NCBI RefSeq assembly: GCF_900465055.1
Contig: NZ_LS483250.1
Location: forward strand, 806,001 to 870,000
Direction: 5' to 3'
DNA length: 64,000 nucleotides
Source of the DNA: Moritella yayanosii
GTDB taxonomy: Bacteria; Pseudomonadota; Gammaproteobacteria; Enterobacterales; Moritellaceae
Shown here piece by piece: positions 45,387 to 55,683 of this stretch (its first letter is position 1; each line of letters begins with the position of its first letter). A program made the position numbers and the translations under genes. The notes under the pieces were generated by a model, which was given only the letters and a program-made list of their open reading frames with translations, had not been told where the DNA came from and ran no database searches.

Positions 45387-46349
45387 TCAGTCCCTGAATT
45401 TGATCGCATCTGATAAGTATGCGACGGAAGTTGCAAAATAATCTGAACGGTTCCAACGCATTATGCTTTTATAATTGTTGTAAGCTAAATAGATACGACC
45501 ATTTTCACCATCGGGCATGATCAGTGACGCATCAAGAACAACGTTTGGTAATGATTTACCTTCAAATGTTCTTATCCCTAGCGCTTGCCATTCTGGTAGC
45601 GTCTTGGTCAGTTTTAATCCTGAAATCTTAGCATCATAGCCTTTTGGCAGTGTTACTTGTCGACCCCAAGTATAAGTATCGTCCCACTTTGCTTGTTTAA
45701 GGTAATTTGCAGCAGAAGCTAATGCGTCTGCTTTGCTATTCCAGATATCTTTTTTACCGTCGTTATTATAATCAACAGCATATGCATTAAAGGATGTTGG
45801 CATGAATTGAACCTGCCCCATCGCGCCGGCCCAAGAACCTTTCATATTTTCGGCGGTAATATGTCCTTCATCAATAATTTTTAATGCCGCAAAAAATTCC
45901 TTCTTAAAAAACGTTTCGCGTCGGCCATCATAAGCAAGGGTAGCTAACGCAGAAAGTGTCGAAAAGTTGCCTGTATAATTGCCAAAGTTAGTTTCAATAC
46001 CCCATAAAGCTACAATAAAGCGTGGTTGTACACCATAGTCTTTACCTATACGCGCTAATAATTCGATATTCTGGTCGTATGACCTACGTGCTTTCGCTAT
46101 TTTCCACTTAGGAACAGCTCTGGGAATGTATGCATCGAGCGTAATCTTTTGACGCTCTGGTTGCGCGTTATCATGCACAATGGTTTTTTTACGGTATCGG
46201 ATAGAAGCAAACGCGTCATCAAGCGTATCCGAACTCAATCCAAGTGTTTCTGACTCCGTACGTAAGGTAGATAAATACTCATCAAATGTCGGTTTAGCTG
46301 ATACCACTGAAGAACTTAAAGCGAATAATACCAATCCTGCTAATTTCAT
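45387..46349 (-). CDS. Lytic murein transglycosylase, MltB family
   Basis: A 320-residue periplasmic enzyme that cleaves peptidoglycan glycan strands to 1,6-anhydro-muropeptides. A signal peptide spans about residues 1-18 (LAGLVLFALSSSVVSA) with no lipobox cysteine, so it is soluble. Seen: catalytic Glu in ALWGIETNFGNY near residue 118, then GSWAGAMGQVQFMPTSFNAYAVD and the EF-like DYNNDGKKDIWN loop. No C-terminal peptidoglycan-binding domain, as in the MltB-only form. Confidence 0.93.
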   Translation of the reverse strand: MKLAGLVLFALSSSVVSAKPTFDEYLSTLRTESETLGLSSDTLDDAFASIRYRKKTIVHDNAQPERQKITLDAYIPRAVPKWKIAKARRSYDQNIELLARIGKDYGVQPRFIVALWGIETNFGNYTGNFSTLSALATLAYDGRRETFFKKEFFAALKIIDEGHITAENMKGSWAGAMGQVQFMPTSFNAYAVDYNNDGKKDIWNSKADALASAANYLKQAKWDDTYTWGRQVTLPKGYDAKISGLKLTKTLPEWQALGIRTFEGKSLPNVVLDASLIMPDGENGRIYLAYNNYKSIMRWNRSDYFATSVAYLSDAIKFRD

Positions 46350-46386
46350 TTTATCTCCTTATAACGACGTTCAAATAGCATTTCAT

Positions 46387-46665
46387 CTATTTATTTCTAT
46401 CACGCCATTTTTTATATTCTACTAAATGATCGATTGGTGGTGGCGGCATTTGCAGATAAAACCCTTCCGATGTTAAATTGTCTAATACTTTTTTTGTATC
46501 AGCAAAAGCCAACGTTCGTTTTTCTGTCAAATTCATCGTCACAACTAACTTAGGTTGACCGAACATTTCTAATAAAGTTTCTGGTATTTGGCTAAAATCT
46601 TCACGACGAGATATAAATAAATACATCCCTTCTTTTTTATTTGTCTTATAAATTGAACAAAGCAT
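46387..46665 (-). CDS. ycgL: YcgL-domain protein
   Basis: A 92-residue cytoplasmic protein with the YcgL (DUF709) pattern: CSIYKTNKKEGMYLFI at the start, FGQPKLVVTMNL in the middle, and GFYLQMPPPPIDHL at the end. No known activity. It is divergent from minCDE, a neighbour relation conserved across gammaproteobacteria. Confidence 0.93.
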   Translation of the reverse strand: MLCSIYKTNKKEGMYLFISRREDFSQIPETLLEMFGQPKLVVTMNLTEKRTLAFADTKKVLDNLTSEGFYLQMPPPPIDHLVEYKKWRDRNK

Positions 46666-46790
46666 TGTTTTTCTCTTAAGTAATGAACTTGCCTATTTTA
46701 CGAGTAAAATATAACATGGCATAATGATTTATCTAAGTGCTATAACGATAAATGCTGAAACAGGCATAAAAACTAAGCAACCAGGAAATA

Positions 46791-47510
46791 ATGATGGCAG
46801 AACAGTCGATAATATTTAAAGGAACAAGTTTTACACTTTCGGTGATTCATATCGAAAATGATGCCGCTATGGCTAATCTGCACACCTTTATTGCCGACAA
46901 AGTAGGCCAAGCACCCGCATTTTTTAAATCTGCTCCCGTTGTGGTTAATGTTGCCAACCTTGTTGAAAACATCGATTTTAAGACAATTCAACAAATTATC
47001 ACTCAAAATGGGATGAACCTCGTTGGTATCGAAGGTTGCCAGACTGCGGAACAAAAACTAACCGTTCGAGAGTCCGGTCTTTCAGTAATTTCAAATACTG
47101 CCAAAAATACAGCTACTAAATTAGTGCCTACTGCAGATATAAAACCAGAAATTCAGACGGTCATTGTTGAAAAATCGATAACAAAGACCATAGTTCACAA
47201 AGGACAGATACGTTCAGGTCAACAAGTTTACGCTCAGAATGCATCATTAACAGTACTCGGTAATATAAGTGCCGGGGCAGAAGTGATCGCAGACGGTTCA
47301 ATTCATATCTATGGCGCATTACGTGGCAGAGCAATCGCGGGCGCAAAAGGTGATGAAAGTGCACAAATATTTTGTAATAAATTAGACCCTGAGTTACTGT
47401 CCATAAATGGTACTTACATTTTAAGTGATGCAGTCCAGGCTGAATTCATAAATGCTCAAGCACAAATTAAGTGTATTAATAACAAATTAGAAATTACAAA
47501 GTTCGATTAA
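46791..47510 (+). CDS. minC: Septum site-determining protein MinC
   Basis: A 239-residue inhibitor of FtsZ ring assembly near cell poles. The N-terminal FtsZ-binding domain covers about 1-110. The C-terminal beta-helix (from VHKGQIRSGQQVYAQNASLTVLG, residue ~140) holds the MinD-binding RGRAIAGAKGDESAQIFC segment. Two adjacent ATGs (46791 and 46794) share one AGGAAAT site. First gene of minCDE. Confidence 0.95.
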   Translation: MMAEQSIIFKGTSFTLSVIHIENDAAMANLHTFIADKVGQAPAFFKSAPVVVNVANLVENIDFKTIQQIITQNGMNLVGIEGCQTAEQKLTVRESGLSVISNTAKNTATKLVPTADIKPEIQTVIVEKSITKTIVHKGQIRSGQQVYAQNASLTVLGNISAGAEVIADGSIHIYGALRGRAIAGAKGDESAQIFCNKLDPELLSINGTYILSDAVQAEFINAQAQIKCINNKLEITKFD

Positions 47511-47525
47511 ATTCAAGGAATTAAA

Positions 47526-48335
47526 ATGGCTGAAATTATTGTTGTCACCTCGGGTAAAGGTGGTGTAGGTAAAACAACTACCAGCGCTGCAATTGCTACT
47601 GGGCTAGCACTACAAGGGAAAAGAACTGTTGTTATCGATTTTGATATCGGTCTACGTAATCTAGACTTAATCATGGGTTGTGAACGCCGCGTGGTTTATG
47701 ACTTCGTTAATGTGATCAATGGTGAAGCAAACCTATCTCAAGCATTAATCAAAGATAAGCATGTAGATAACCTTAATATCCTACCCGCGTCACAAACACG
47801 TGACAAAGATGCACTGACAAAAGAAGGTGTGGGTAAGGTTTTAGAGCAACTTGCAGAAAATCACGACTATATTATCTGTGATTCACCTGCAGGTATCGAA
47901 GCAGGTGCGATGATGGCGTTATACTTCGCTGATACTGCAATTATCACAACAAATCCTGAAGTATCGTCAGTGCGTGATTCAGACCGTATCATCGGCATGC
48001 TGCAAAGCCGTTCACGTCGTGCTGAACTCGCGCTTGAACCGATTAAAGAGCACCTGCTCATTACACGCTATGTTCCTGAGCGTGTAGAACGTGGTGATAT
48101 GCTGAGTGTTGAGAATATTACTGAAATTTTGGCGATACCACTTGCAGGGGTCATCCCGGAATCAAGTGCCGTACTTAAAGCGTCAAACTGTGGTCGACCT
48201 GTGATCCTAGATACTGAAAGTGATGCTGGACAAGCATATACTGATACAGTTGCTCGGATTCTTGGTGAAGAGCGCAAATTTCGCTTTCTTGAAGTAGAAA
48301 AAAAAGGCTTTTTAAGCAAAATTTTTGGAGGTTAA
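47526..48335 (+). CDS. minD: Septum site-determining ATPase MinD
   Basis: A 269-residue membrane-cycling ATPase that recruits MinC and is displaced by MinE. Seen: the deviant Walker [12 protein letters not shown] near residue 8, [16 protein letters not shown], switch [11 protein letters not shown], and the C-terminal amphipathic membrane helix [11 protein letters not shown]. It lies 15 bases after minC and one base before minE. Confidence 0.97.
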   Translation: MAEIIVVTSGKGGVGKTTTSAAIATGLALQGKRTVVIDFDIGLRNLDLIMGCERRVVYDFVNVINGEANLSQALIKDKHVDNLNILPASQTRDKDALTKEGVGKVLEQLAENHDYIICDSPAGIEAGAMMALYFADTAIITTNPEVSSVRDSDRIIGMLQSRSRRAELALEPIKEHLLITRYVPERVERGDMLSVENITEILAIPLAGVIPESSAVLKASNCGRPVILDTESDAGQAYTDTVARILGEERKFRFLEVEKKGFLSKIFGG

Positions 48336-48336
48336 A

Positions 48337-48597
48337 ATGGCGTTACTTGATTATTTTCGTTCGTCTAAACCAGATGCAAGTTCAGCAAATCTAGCGAAGG
48401 ATCGGTTACAGATTATCATTGCGCATGAACGTAGTTTACGTGACAATACTCCAGATTATTTGCCACAATTGAAACACGATATACTTGAAGTGATTAAAAA
48501 ATATGTTGCAATCACCTCTGACCAAGTTCATGTTAAACTTGACCAAAAAGACAATCTTTCTGTGTTAGAATTGAACGTGACTCTTTCTGAAAAATAA
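48337..48597 (+). CDS. minE: Cell division topological factor MinE
   Basis: An 86-residue protein that drives Min oscillation. Seen: membrane-targeting MALLDYF, the anti-MinCD helix with [13 protein letters not shown], and the dimer domain [19 protein letters not shown] 48337 follows GGAGG in the minD end, favouring it over an in-frame upstream start at 48325. Confidence 0.96.
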   Translation: MALLDYFRSSKPDASSANLAKDRLQIIIAHERSLRDNTPDYLPQLKHDILEVIKKYVAITSDQVHVKLDQKDNLSVLELNVTLSEK

Positions 48598-48601
48598 AAA
48601 T

Positions 48602-48641
48602 AATTAAGCAAGTGCTGAAAATGATCGGCACTTGCTTAATT
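48602..48641. terminator. Bidirectional terminator between minE and rnd
   Basis: A 14-bp perfect stem AATTAAGCAAGTGC/GCACTTGCTTAATT with a 12-base loop and T after it, at the minE/rnd convergence. Confidence 0.88.
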
Positions 48642-48642
48642 T

Positions 48643-49773
48643 TCATTTATTGGCCATTAAACTTTCAAAGATAGTGTTGCCAATAAGTTCTGCACGCCAA
48701 TTACATAACATAATAGGTTTATCCCCTACTTCGCGCTCTTCAGTTGTTAATTTCCAACACCAATTTAATAGCTCATTAATAATTTTCTTTGAGCCAATTA
48801 ATTCGGCTGGAATATTTTTAGCTTCAGCGACAATCGCAATTTTATTTCGTATCGATTGGACAATCTTTTTATAACCAGGGTAGTCAGAAATACGTGTCAA
48901 TGGTTGCGGTAACTGATCATCAGAGAGTAACTCAACTTGTTTTACCATTTCAATTATTTGTTTACCATGGCGTTTTATTTCTATTGGTAATAATCCAAGC
49001 TTATTTAAATCTCGTAATGATTTTGGCTGCTGCTTTGCGATTTCGAGAATGTGTGCTTCTTTGACAACAAAGTTTACTGCCATATCACGATTTACCGCAT
49101 TATTTTCACGCCATTCACCTAACGCTTGTAAAGTAGCAAGTTGACGAGGAGACAAGAAAGATGCGTTTTTGAATTGCTTATACACCGTTTTAGGATTTTT
49201 ATTTTGCATTTTACGACGGCGTAAATTATCTAATTCTTGTAAGTAATAATCGTAATACCCTAACTCGTTAAGTTTAGCTTGTAATTCATTCCAGCAAGGT
49301 AATAAATGATAAACATCAGCTGCGGCATAACTTAATTGCTTCTCTGTTAACGGACGCGCTAACCAATTAGAACGTGATTCACCTTTATCCAAAGTGATTT
49401 TTTGGAATTCAGCAACTAAACCGCCAAAACCAAGAGAAGAACCAAGGCCACAAAATGCTGCAGCGATTTGGGTATCATGGAAAAAATCTGGGATTTTATT
49501 TGCCACAGTCATGAATACATCGAGATCTTCAGAACAAGCGTGAAGTACGACAGGTTGGCGATCAAGAAGTCGCCATAAAGAACTGAGGTCTTCGACGGCA
49601 ATAGGATCGACTAAATAAGTTTCGGTGCCCGTATATAGCTGAAACAATCCAAGAATGGGGTAATAAGTACGCTGTCTGATAAATTCAGTGTCGATTGCTA
49701 ACACTTCAACGTTCGAACATTGCGCTATCATCTTCTGCAATGTCATTTGATCTTCAACTAAAATATATTCCAC
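48643..49773 (-). CDS. rnd: Ribonuclease D
   Basis: A 376-residue 3'-5' exoribonuclease that trims tRNA precursors. Seen: DEDD acids in LAIDTEFIRQRTYYP, HACSEDLDVF and the YAAADVYHL motif, followed by two HRDC domains (LATLQALGEWRENNAVNRDM near 215, then a second to 340). Length matches E. coli Rnd (375). A terminator hairpin (49790-49821) lies just upstream of it and closes the fadD transcript. Confidence 0.95.
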   Translation of the reverse strand: MEYILVEDQMTLQKMIAQCSNVEVLAIDTEFIRQRTYYPILGLFQLYTGTETYLVDPIAVEDLSSLWRLLDRQPVVLHACSEDLDVFMTVANKIPDFFHDTQIAAAFCGLGSSLGFGGLVAEFQKITLDKGESRSNWLARPLTEKQLSYAAADVYHLLPCWNELQAKLNELGYYDYYLQELDNLRRRKMQNKNPKTVYKQFKNASFLSPRQLATLQALGEWRENNAVNRDMAVNFVVKEAHILEIAKQQPKSLRDLNKLGLLPIEIKRHGKQIIEMVKQVELLSDDQLPQPLTRISDYPGYKKIVQSIRNKIAIVAEAKNIPAELIGSKKIINELLNWCWKLTTEEREVGDKPIMLCNWRAELIGNTIFESLMANK

Positions 49774-49789
49774 TTATAACCTCAAAAAA

Positions 49790-49821
49790 AAGCCACTTTC
49801 TTACAATTTAGAAAGTGGCTT
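49790..49821 (-). terminator. Terminator downstream of fadD
   Basis: AAGCCACTTTCT/AGAAAGTGGCTT, a 12-bp perfect stem with an eight-base loop, followed on the minus strand by a long T-run; between fadD and rnd. Confidence 0.92.
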
Positions 49822-49881
49822 AATTTTAGCGAAATATATGACAAATTATAAGTGTTTTATGTCTTTAAATTAGATTAATGA

Positions 49882-51540
49882 TTAATCACGCAATTCACGA
49901 CGTAAGATTTTACCCACATTACTCTTTGGTAATTCATCGCGGAATTCGATAATACGTGGGATCTTATAAGCAGTAAGATGTTCTCGACAATGAGCAATGA
50001 TTTCATCTTTCGAAATCTCACCTTTTTTAACAACAAATATCTTAACTGTCTCGCCTGATGATTCGTGAGGCACACCAATAGCCGCAGCTTCAAGAATGTT
50101 GTCGTTTAATGTTAGTACGTCTTCGATTTCGTTAGGGAATACGTTAAAGCCAGAAACAAGGATCATATCTTTTTTACGGTCCACGATGTAGAAAAAACCA
50201 ATTTCATCCATACGAGCGATATCACCCGTGTTTAGCCAGCCATCAGCCGTAATCACGTCTGCTGTATCTTGTGGGCGCTGCCAATAGCCTTGCATAACCT
50301 GAGGACCACGCACTTGCATTTCGCCTACTGCACCTGGTTTTGTTAATACACCACCTTCGTCATCAATAATACGAACTTCTGTTGATGCCACAGGTAGACC
50401 AATAGAACCATTATATTCATATAAGTCGTAAGGGTTTACCGTTACAAGCGGTGAACATTCCGTTAAACCATAACCTTCAAGTAAGTGATTGCCTGTGATC
50501 TTCTTCCATTTTTCAGCGACTGAACGTTGAACAGCCATACCGCCGCCAACTGATAATTTCAATCCAGAAAAATCAATCTTTGCGAATGTTTCATCATTTA
50601 CAAGCGCATTAAACAAGGTGTTCACACCTGTAATTGCAGTTGGTTTATGGTCGTCAATTTCTTTGATTAACGCTGGGAGGTCGCGAGGGTTGGTAATAAG
50701 AACATTTTTACCACCGCTCAAGAAGAACAATAAGCCATTCACTGTTAATGCAAATATATGGTACAGCGGTAATGCCGTTATAACGGTTTCAGTACCAGGG
50801 TTAATAATACTACCGTATGCACCTTCTGCCTGTAATACGTTAGCAAGCATATTTTTGTGCGTTAATATTGCACCTTTTGATACACCCGTCGTACCTCCTG
50901 TATACTGAAGGAACGCAATATCATCAAAGCCAGTTTCAACTTTGGTAAACGGTAATGAACGACCTTTTCTCAATACACGGTTGAATGGAATCGAATTTGG
51001 TAAGCTAAACTTAGGTACCATTTTCTTCACATACTTAACAACTAAGTTCGTGATAGCGCCTTTTACAGGAGAAAAAAGGTCGCCTAATTGCGTTAAGATC
51101 ACATGCTCAACAGCTGTATCTTTAATTACTTTTTCTAACACACTAGCGAAGTTTGAAATGATCACAATGACTTTTGCGCCTGAGTCACCTAGTTGATGCT
51201 TCAACTCACGCGGTGTATATAAAGGATTGACATTAACAATAACCATGCCTGCACGTAATGCACCAAACAACGCGATTGGATATTGCAGTAAGTTTGGCAT
51301 CATTAACGCGACACGGTCGCCTTTACTTAATTTAAGCTCGTTTTGAAGGTAAGCAGCGAAAGCACGAGATTTATCTTCGAGTTCACCATAGGTCAATGAA
51401 CAACCCATATTTACATATGCAGGTTTATCTGCATATTTTTGAACTGTTTGATCGAATATATCGTTTAAAGAACGAAATGAACCAAAGTCAATTTCTGCGG
51501 GAACATTTTCCGGGTATCTCTTTAACCAAACCTTTTCCAC
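49882..51540 (-). CDS. fadD: Long-chain fatty acid-CoA ligase
   Basis: A 552-residue adenylate-forming enzyme that activates fatty acids to acyl-CoA at the inner membrane for beta-oxidation or lipid recycling. Seen: ATP motif [14 protein letters not shown] near residue 212, the acid motif [12 protein letters not shown] near 360, [23 protein letters not shown] near 430 and the catalytic Lys in [11 protein letters not shown] at the end. The fadD-rnd pairing is conserved in Vibrio and Shewanella. Confidence 0.96.
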   Translation of the reverse strand: MEKVWLKRYPENVPAEIDFGSFRSLNDIFDQTVQKYADKPAYVNMGCSLTYGELEDKSRAFAAYLQNELKLSKGDRVALMMPNLLQYPIALFGALRAGMVIVNVNPLYTPRELKHQLGDSGAKVIVIISNFASVLEKVIKDTAVEHVILTQLGDLFSPVKGAITNLVVKYVKKMVPKFSLPNSIPFNRVLRKGRSLPFTKVETGFDDIAFLQYTGGTTGVSKGAILTHKNMLANVLQAEGAYGSIINPGTETVITALPLYHIFALTVNGLLFFLSGGKNVLITNPRDLPALIKEIDDHKPTAITGVNTLFNALVNDETFAKIDFSGLKLSVGGGMAVQRSVAEKWKKITGNHLLEGYGLTECSPLVTVNPYDLYEYNGSIGLPVASTEVRIIDDEGGVLTKPGAVGEMQVRGPQVMQGYWQRPQDTADVITADGWLNTGDIARMDEIGFFYIVDRKKDMILVSGFNVFPNEIEDVLTLNDNILEAAAIGVPHESSGETVKIFVVKKGEISKDEIIAHCREHLTAYKIPRIIEFRDELPKSNVGKILRRELRD

Positions 51541-51767
51541 CTTAACACTCCTTTTATTTAACTTTTTAATTTAACAACACAATGGCTTTATTATTAATCC
51601 CTTAATAATAAATTGCCATTGATGAAATTATGTATTGTGAATGGATCTTAATTGATTAACACTCAATTAACAAATGAAATATCGACATTAGGCGTTTATT
51701 TAAAGCTTCCTAATTTAGAATTAGATGACAATAATCTTATTTTTAGCTGTCAAATAAACCATTATAG

Positions 51768-52643
51768 TTAATTATTAACAAATTTAACGATAACGCTTGC
51801 GGTTTCAGCAGCATTATCCATGTGAACATGATGCCCACCTGAGAGTTTTAGAATATTAAAATTGGCTTTACAAAAGAGTGCTAAATTTAAGCTCTGATTA
51901 ATTAAGGGATATCCTTTATCGCCAATTATAATCAAGCATACCGTTGATATAGAAGATAAAATATTAATTACTTGAGGTTCTGTCAAACGCACTAATGAAC
52001 GAACTTTCAACTTAGGGTCAGAACAAAAACTAACGCCATTTTCATTAATGGTTAAATTTCTGTTACAAATCAATTTTGCATGTTCTTCATTTAAATCTGA
52101 AACGAAACAGCGGGCTTTCACAATCTTTTCCAACGTTAAAGCATTATTTTTACGACTCGTACTTTGGTTGCTGTTTTTATTGTAAATAGCCCGACTTTCT
52201 ATGCCTTTACGTAATTGGTTCACTGTTTGCTCTGCTTCTGCTGAAATAGCACCCAAGCCTTCAATTAATACAACACGTGTTACTAACTCTGGAAAAGTAG
52301 CGGCAAGAATAGAACAGATCATTCCTCCCATTGAATGCCCTATAATAGTAACAGGACCCCAACGTTGAGATTTAATAATCTGGTATAAATCATCGACCCA
52401 GTCAATAAAGTTATAATGCCCGACTTTATGGGTAGAAAGTCCATGACCAGGTAAATCAATCGCAATTAATTGATAGGGTAGAGAACCATCGTCCAAACTG
52501 TCTTTTAACGCTTCTGCGAGCGGGATAAAACTGGCCGCATTATCTAACCAACCGTGTACAGCAAGCAACACGGGTTTAGAGCTGTCTCCATATTGTAAAC
52601 CAGCAATAATATTGCCGTTAACCTCCATGTTAAAATCATTCAT
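51768..52643 (-). CDS. Alpha/beta hydrolase
   Basis: A 291-residue cytoplasmic hydrolase of the esterase/haloalkane dehalogenase-like group. Seen: AVHGWLDNAASF near residue 28, the nucleophile elbow GHSMGGMI near residue 103, and the catalytic His in SGGHHVHMDNA near residue 272. The HGWLDNAASF text is typical of the hydrolases next to tsaB and fadD in marine gammaproteobacteria. Five bases follow the tsaB stop, so both share a transcript with yoaA. Substrate unknown. Confidence 0.9.
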   Translation of the reverse strand: MNDFNMEVNGNIIAGLQYGDSSKPVLLAVHGWLDNAASFIPLAEALKDSLDDGSLPYQLIAIDLPGHGLSTHKVGHYNFIDWVDDLYQIIKSQRWGPVTIIGHSMGGMICSILAATFPELVTRVVLIEGLGAISAEAEQTVNQLRKGIESRAIYNKNSNQSTSRKNNALTLEKIVKARCFVSDLNEEHAKLICNRNLTINENGVSFCSDPKLKVRSLVRLTEPQVINILSSISTVCLIIIGDKGYPLINQSLNLALFCKANFNILKLSGGHHVHMDNAAETASVIVKFVNN

Positions 52644-52648
52644 TATTG

Positions 52649-53353
52649 TTATTCTCTACCTGGTAGCTTCTTCCAAGTAACAGTATCTCGAACATAAACA
52701 GGCATTGCATCTTCGACTGCAACGGCTTTACCGTTTGCAAAATCAGCGGTCGCAATCGCGATCATATCGTGTGATATTGGAAACTGAATACCTTCACATG
52801 CAGTGAGTTGCGATACATTTAATCCAGCAAGTTGTTCTGCGTACGTTTCCCAACCTGTTCCAAGCGTATAAAACTCGCGTTCTGGTTGATTGTAATTAGC
52901 CACTAATTCAGCCGCGGTAATGACCATTTCATTGCCAACTAACGTCATTATACCGGCATCATTAAGCTGGTATTGAGCAAAGTATATTTCGCCCATACGC
53001 GCGTCAATAGCCGGTAATACATCGGTTGCATTATGTAGTCGATGTGCACCTTGCGCCATTATCGCCAATGTAGACACTGGTAACATAGGTAAATCAGCAC
53101 CAAAAGCGAGCCCTTGCGCAATACCAGTGCCAATACGAACACCGGTAAAACTGCCCGGTCCGCGACCAAATGCAAGTGCATCTAAATCTGTCAACTTAAT
53201 GCCCGCTTCAGACAATAAGCTATCAACCATTGGTAAGATCCGCTTAGTGTGTTCACGTGGACTTACAAACTCTCTTACTAATACCTCACCGTTAATACTC
53301 AGTGCGGCAGAACAATTTTCGGTTGATGTGTCTAGTGCTAAAATATTACTCAT
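52649..53353 (-). CDS. tsaB: tRNA threonylcarbamoyladenosine modification protein TsaB
   Basis: A 234-residue inactive ASKHA-fold partner that scaffolds TsaD and TsaE to make t6A37 in tRNA. Seen: ILALDTSTENCSAAL at the start, SPREHTKRILPMVDSLL, and GRGPGSFTGVRIG near residue 70. The start is the ATG at 53353 (MSNIL); a GTG three codons earlier is possible. It follows yoaA by 12 bases. Confidence 0.94.
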   Translation of the reverse strand: MSNILALDTSTENCSAALSINGEVLVREFVSPREHTKRILPMVDSLLSEAGIKLTDLDALAFGRGPGSFTGVRIGTGIAQGLAFGADLPMLPVSTLAIMAQGAHRLHNATDVLPAIDARMGEIYFAQYQLNDAGIMTLVGNEMVITAAELVANYNQPEREFYTLGTGWETYAEQLAGLNVSQLTACEGIQFPISHDMIAIATADFANGKAVAVEDAMPVYVRDTVTWKKLPGRE

Positions 53354-53365
53354 AAAATTCACTTT

Positions 53366-55339
53366 CTAATTGTTAGTTTTCTTAATAAAAGATAACACGG
53401 TATTTATATCTCTGGTTCGTGGCATGTCAGGTAAGCTATTGATAAACGTAGCGCCATACCCACGAGATACGATACGCGTATCACAAATAATAACACATCC
53501 GGTATCTTTGACATCACGGATTAAACGCCCTACCCCTTGCTTTAAATTAATGACTGCTTTTGGTATTTGCAAAGCAGAAAAAGGGTCTTCACCTTTGCGC
53601 TGGCAATCTTCGATACGCGCTTGTAAAAGAGGATCATCGGGTGATGCAAAAGGCAATTTATCAATAATAACACAGCTTAAGGTTTGTCCGCGTACATCGA
53701 TGCCTTCCCAGAACGAGTATGTGCCAATAAGTAATGCATTACCGTGCTCAATAAATTGGTCGAGTAACACTTGTTTATTATCTTGCCCTTGCACAAAAAT
53801 AGGCATAGTCAGCTGTTGTTGTAATAAACTAGCTACTTGTCTTATCATGTAATGACTTGTACATAGGAAAAAACAACGACCTTTATTAGCGATAATAATG
53901 GGCGCTAATTTTTCAACTAGTATGCGCGCAATATTGGGATCATTGGGTTCAGGTATATTACGCGGCACACACAATATTGCCTGCTTTTGATAATCAAATG
54001 GACTTGCTAGAATTAACTCTTTGGCATCTGCTAATCCCATTTGCTGGCGATAATGTGAGAAACAATTATCGACAGCTAATGTCGCAGAAGTAAAGATCCA
54101 GGCTGATTTACTTTTGGCTTGTTCAGCGCTGAAGCGTTCGGCAATATTAAGTGGCGTTATATTTAAAGTAAAGTTTCGTTTAGTGCATTCATACCAATAG
54201 CTCTCACCAGTATTATTAACCGCCATTATTTGTTGAAATGTTGCTTTAATTTCCACAACGCGCTCGAAACATTGATCAACAAGTTCGGTTCTGCCTAGAT
54301 TAAGCTTGAGCACTTCATAGATGAAATCGAGTTGATCTTGAAAACGTATGATCGTTTTCATTACCGCTTGTTGAGTGAATAAATGCCGCCAATTTCCGCG
54401 GCCAGATTCCATCGAAAAACTCAATCTTAAATCTTCCGTCGCATTTGCTAAACCATTCGCCGCTTTGGTTACTTGTATTGAGTCCTTAAGGTCCGTTCGC
54501 CCCAGATACTGCACATCTTTACATAGCGCTTGGATCTGTTTACTGGTGATACTTTTACCAAAATACGCTGAAGCAATGTCGGGTATTTGGTGAGCTTCAT
54601 CAAAAACAATCACATCGGCGTCTGGTAATAATCGACCAAACCCTGAATCTTTAACATTCAAATCAGCAAAATATAAATGGTGGTTAACAACCACTATATC
54701 CGCGTCAAGAGCCTTACGGCGAGCTTTGACTAAAAAACAATCGTCATAATCAGGACAATCTCGTCCTAAACAATTATCGTTCGTGGAGGTAACTAAGGGT
54801 AAGATCTCAGCGTCGTCTTTAAGTCCTGGAACTGAACTCATGTCACCACTAATGGTGATATTGGACCAACCCTTTACTTTGACATAGTCACTTAATATCG
54901 CTTGGTTTTGATATTGAGTTTCTCGTCCTAACCGCGTTAAGCGTTCGGTACACAGGTAGTTACTTCGGCCTTTAAGCAACGCAGTTTTGGCTTTGCTGTT
55001 TAATGCAGCAATAATGAAGGGTAAATCGCGATTGAATAATTGCTCTTGAAGATTTTTACTGCCCGTACTAATAATTGTTGTTTTATCATTAATCAATGCT
55101 GGTATTAGATAAGCAAACGTTTTACCTGTCCCGGTTTCAGCTTCAACAATTAAATTTCCCTTGCTTGTGATCACTGAATTAATGGCTTTTGCCATATCTA
55201 TTTGTGGTTGACGAGCGGTATAGCCATCGATGACCTTGGCTAAAGCGCCACCCGATAAAAAATATTGCTCTATCACCAACAAGTTTCCATATAATTTTAT
55301 AAGACAGCATTTAATATCATCACTAGTCACAATAATCAA
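53366..55339 (-). CDS. yoaA: DinG/XPD-family Fe-S DNA helicase YoaA
   Basis: A 657-residue 5'-3' helicase linked to repair of replication blocks; in E. coli it pairs with HolC. Seen: Q-like RQPQIDMAKAI, Walker A AETGTGKTFAYL near residue 66, Fe-S cysteines in YLCTERL and CLGRDCPDYDDC, the DEAH box VIVFDEAHQIPD, and the C-terminal helicase motif INLKQGVGRLIRD. The start is uncertain: homologues begin near GGALAKVIDGY, so a GTG or TTG around codon 20 may be right in place of the ATG at 55339. Confidence 0.9.
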   Translation of the reverse strand: MIIVTSDDIKCCLIKLYGNLLVIEQYFLSGGALAKVIDGYTARQPQIDMAKAINSVITSKGNLIVEAETGTGKTFAYLIPALINDKTTIISTGSKNLQEQLFNRDLPFIIAALNSKAKTALLKGRSNYLCTERLTRLGRETQYQNQAILSDYVKVKGWSNITISGDMSSVPGLKDDAEILPLVTSTNDNCLGRDCPDYDDCFLVKARRKALDADIVVVNHHLYFADLNVKDSGFGRLLPDADVIVFDEAHQIPDIASAYFGKSITSKQIQALCKDVQYLGRTDLKDSIQVTKAANGLANATEDLRLSFSMESGRGNWRHLFTQQAVMKTIIRFQDQLDFIYEVLKLNLGRTELVDQCFERVVEIKATFQQIMAVNNTGESYWYECTKRNFTLNITPLNIAERFSAEQAKSKSAWIFTSATLAVDNCFSHYRQQMGLADAKELILASPFDYQKQAILCVPRNIPEPNDPNIARILVEKLAPIIIANKGRCFFLCTSHYMIRQVASLLQQQLTMPIFVQGQDNKQVLLDQFIEHGNALLIGTYSFWEGIDVRGQTLSCVIIDKLPFASPDDPLLQARIEDCQRKGEDPFSALQIPKAVINLKQGVGRLIRDVKDTGCVIICDTRIVSRGYGATFINSLPDMPRTRDINTVLSFIKKTNN

Positions 55340-55683
55340 ATTGATGTTTTATAAAACTGAGTTTATGGTTGTTTTTCGACCCTATTTGAGAAACTATCAC
55401 GCTAATACATTATCTGCATATTGCGTCTTGTTTTGATATCCCAGCGAGTTTCTGAGATTGCACGTTGAAGTAGTTTGGCTATATAGGTTGTTCTTTTTAA
55501 CAAAACTAATCAGTAATAGTGGCATCACTCTCCACATCTGCTAAAATTGCCGTCAAATCGACAGCAACACCTCGAATCTAGCTAAATTAGTCCAAAGTAA
55601 CTTGGAAGAGCCTTCAGGGAAATTGAAAGAAACTCTTCCAAGTTACTTAGGTATAAGATTAAACTCTATAAGGATAGTTAACA
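55340..55683. other. 344-bp divergent region between yoaA and purC
   Basis: Holds both promoters and, on the purC side, a large hairpin (55595-55648). I looked for a PurR operator of the AACG/CGTT-centred type and saw none that is convincing. Confidence 0.45.
55595..55648 (+). promoter_or_regulatory. Strong hairpin in the purC leader
   Basis: AAGTAACTTGGAAGAG (55595-55610) pairs perfectly over 16 bp with 55633-55648; the loop is 22 bases. It ends 21 bases before the AAGGA ribosome site of purC and has no T-run, so it is not a simple terminator. It may act on RNA stability or initiation, or be a DNA operator. Confidence 0.65.

Noticed and set aside
55400-55560. PurR operator upstream of purC
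   Set aside because: Only a half-site-like GCACGTTGA was seen; no full palindrome.
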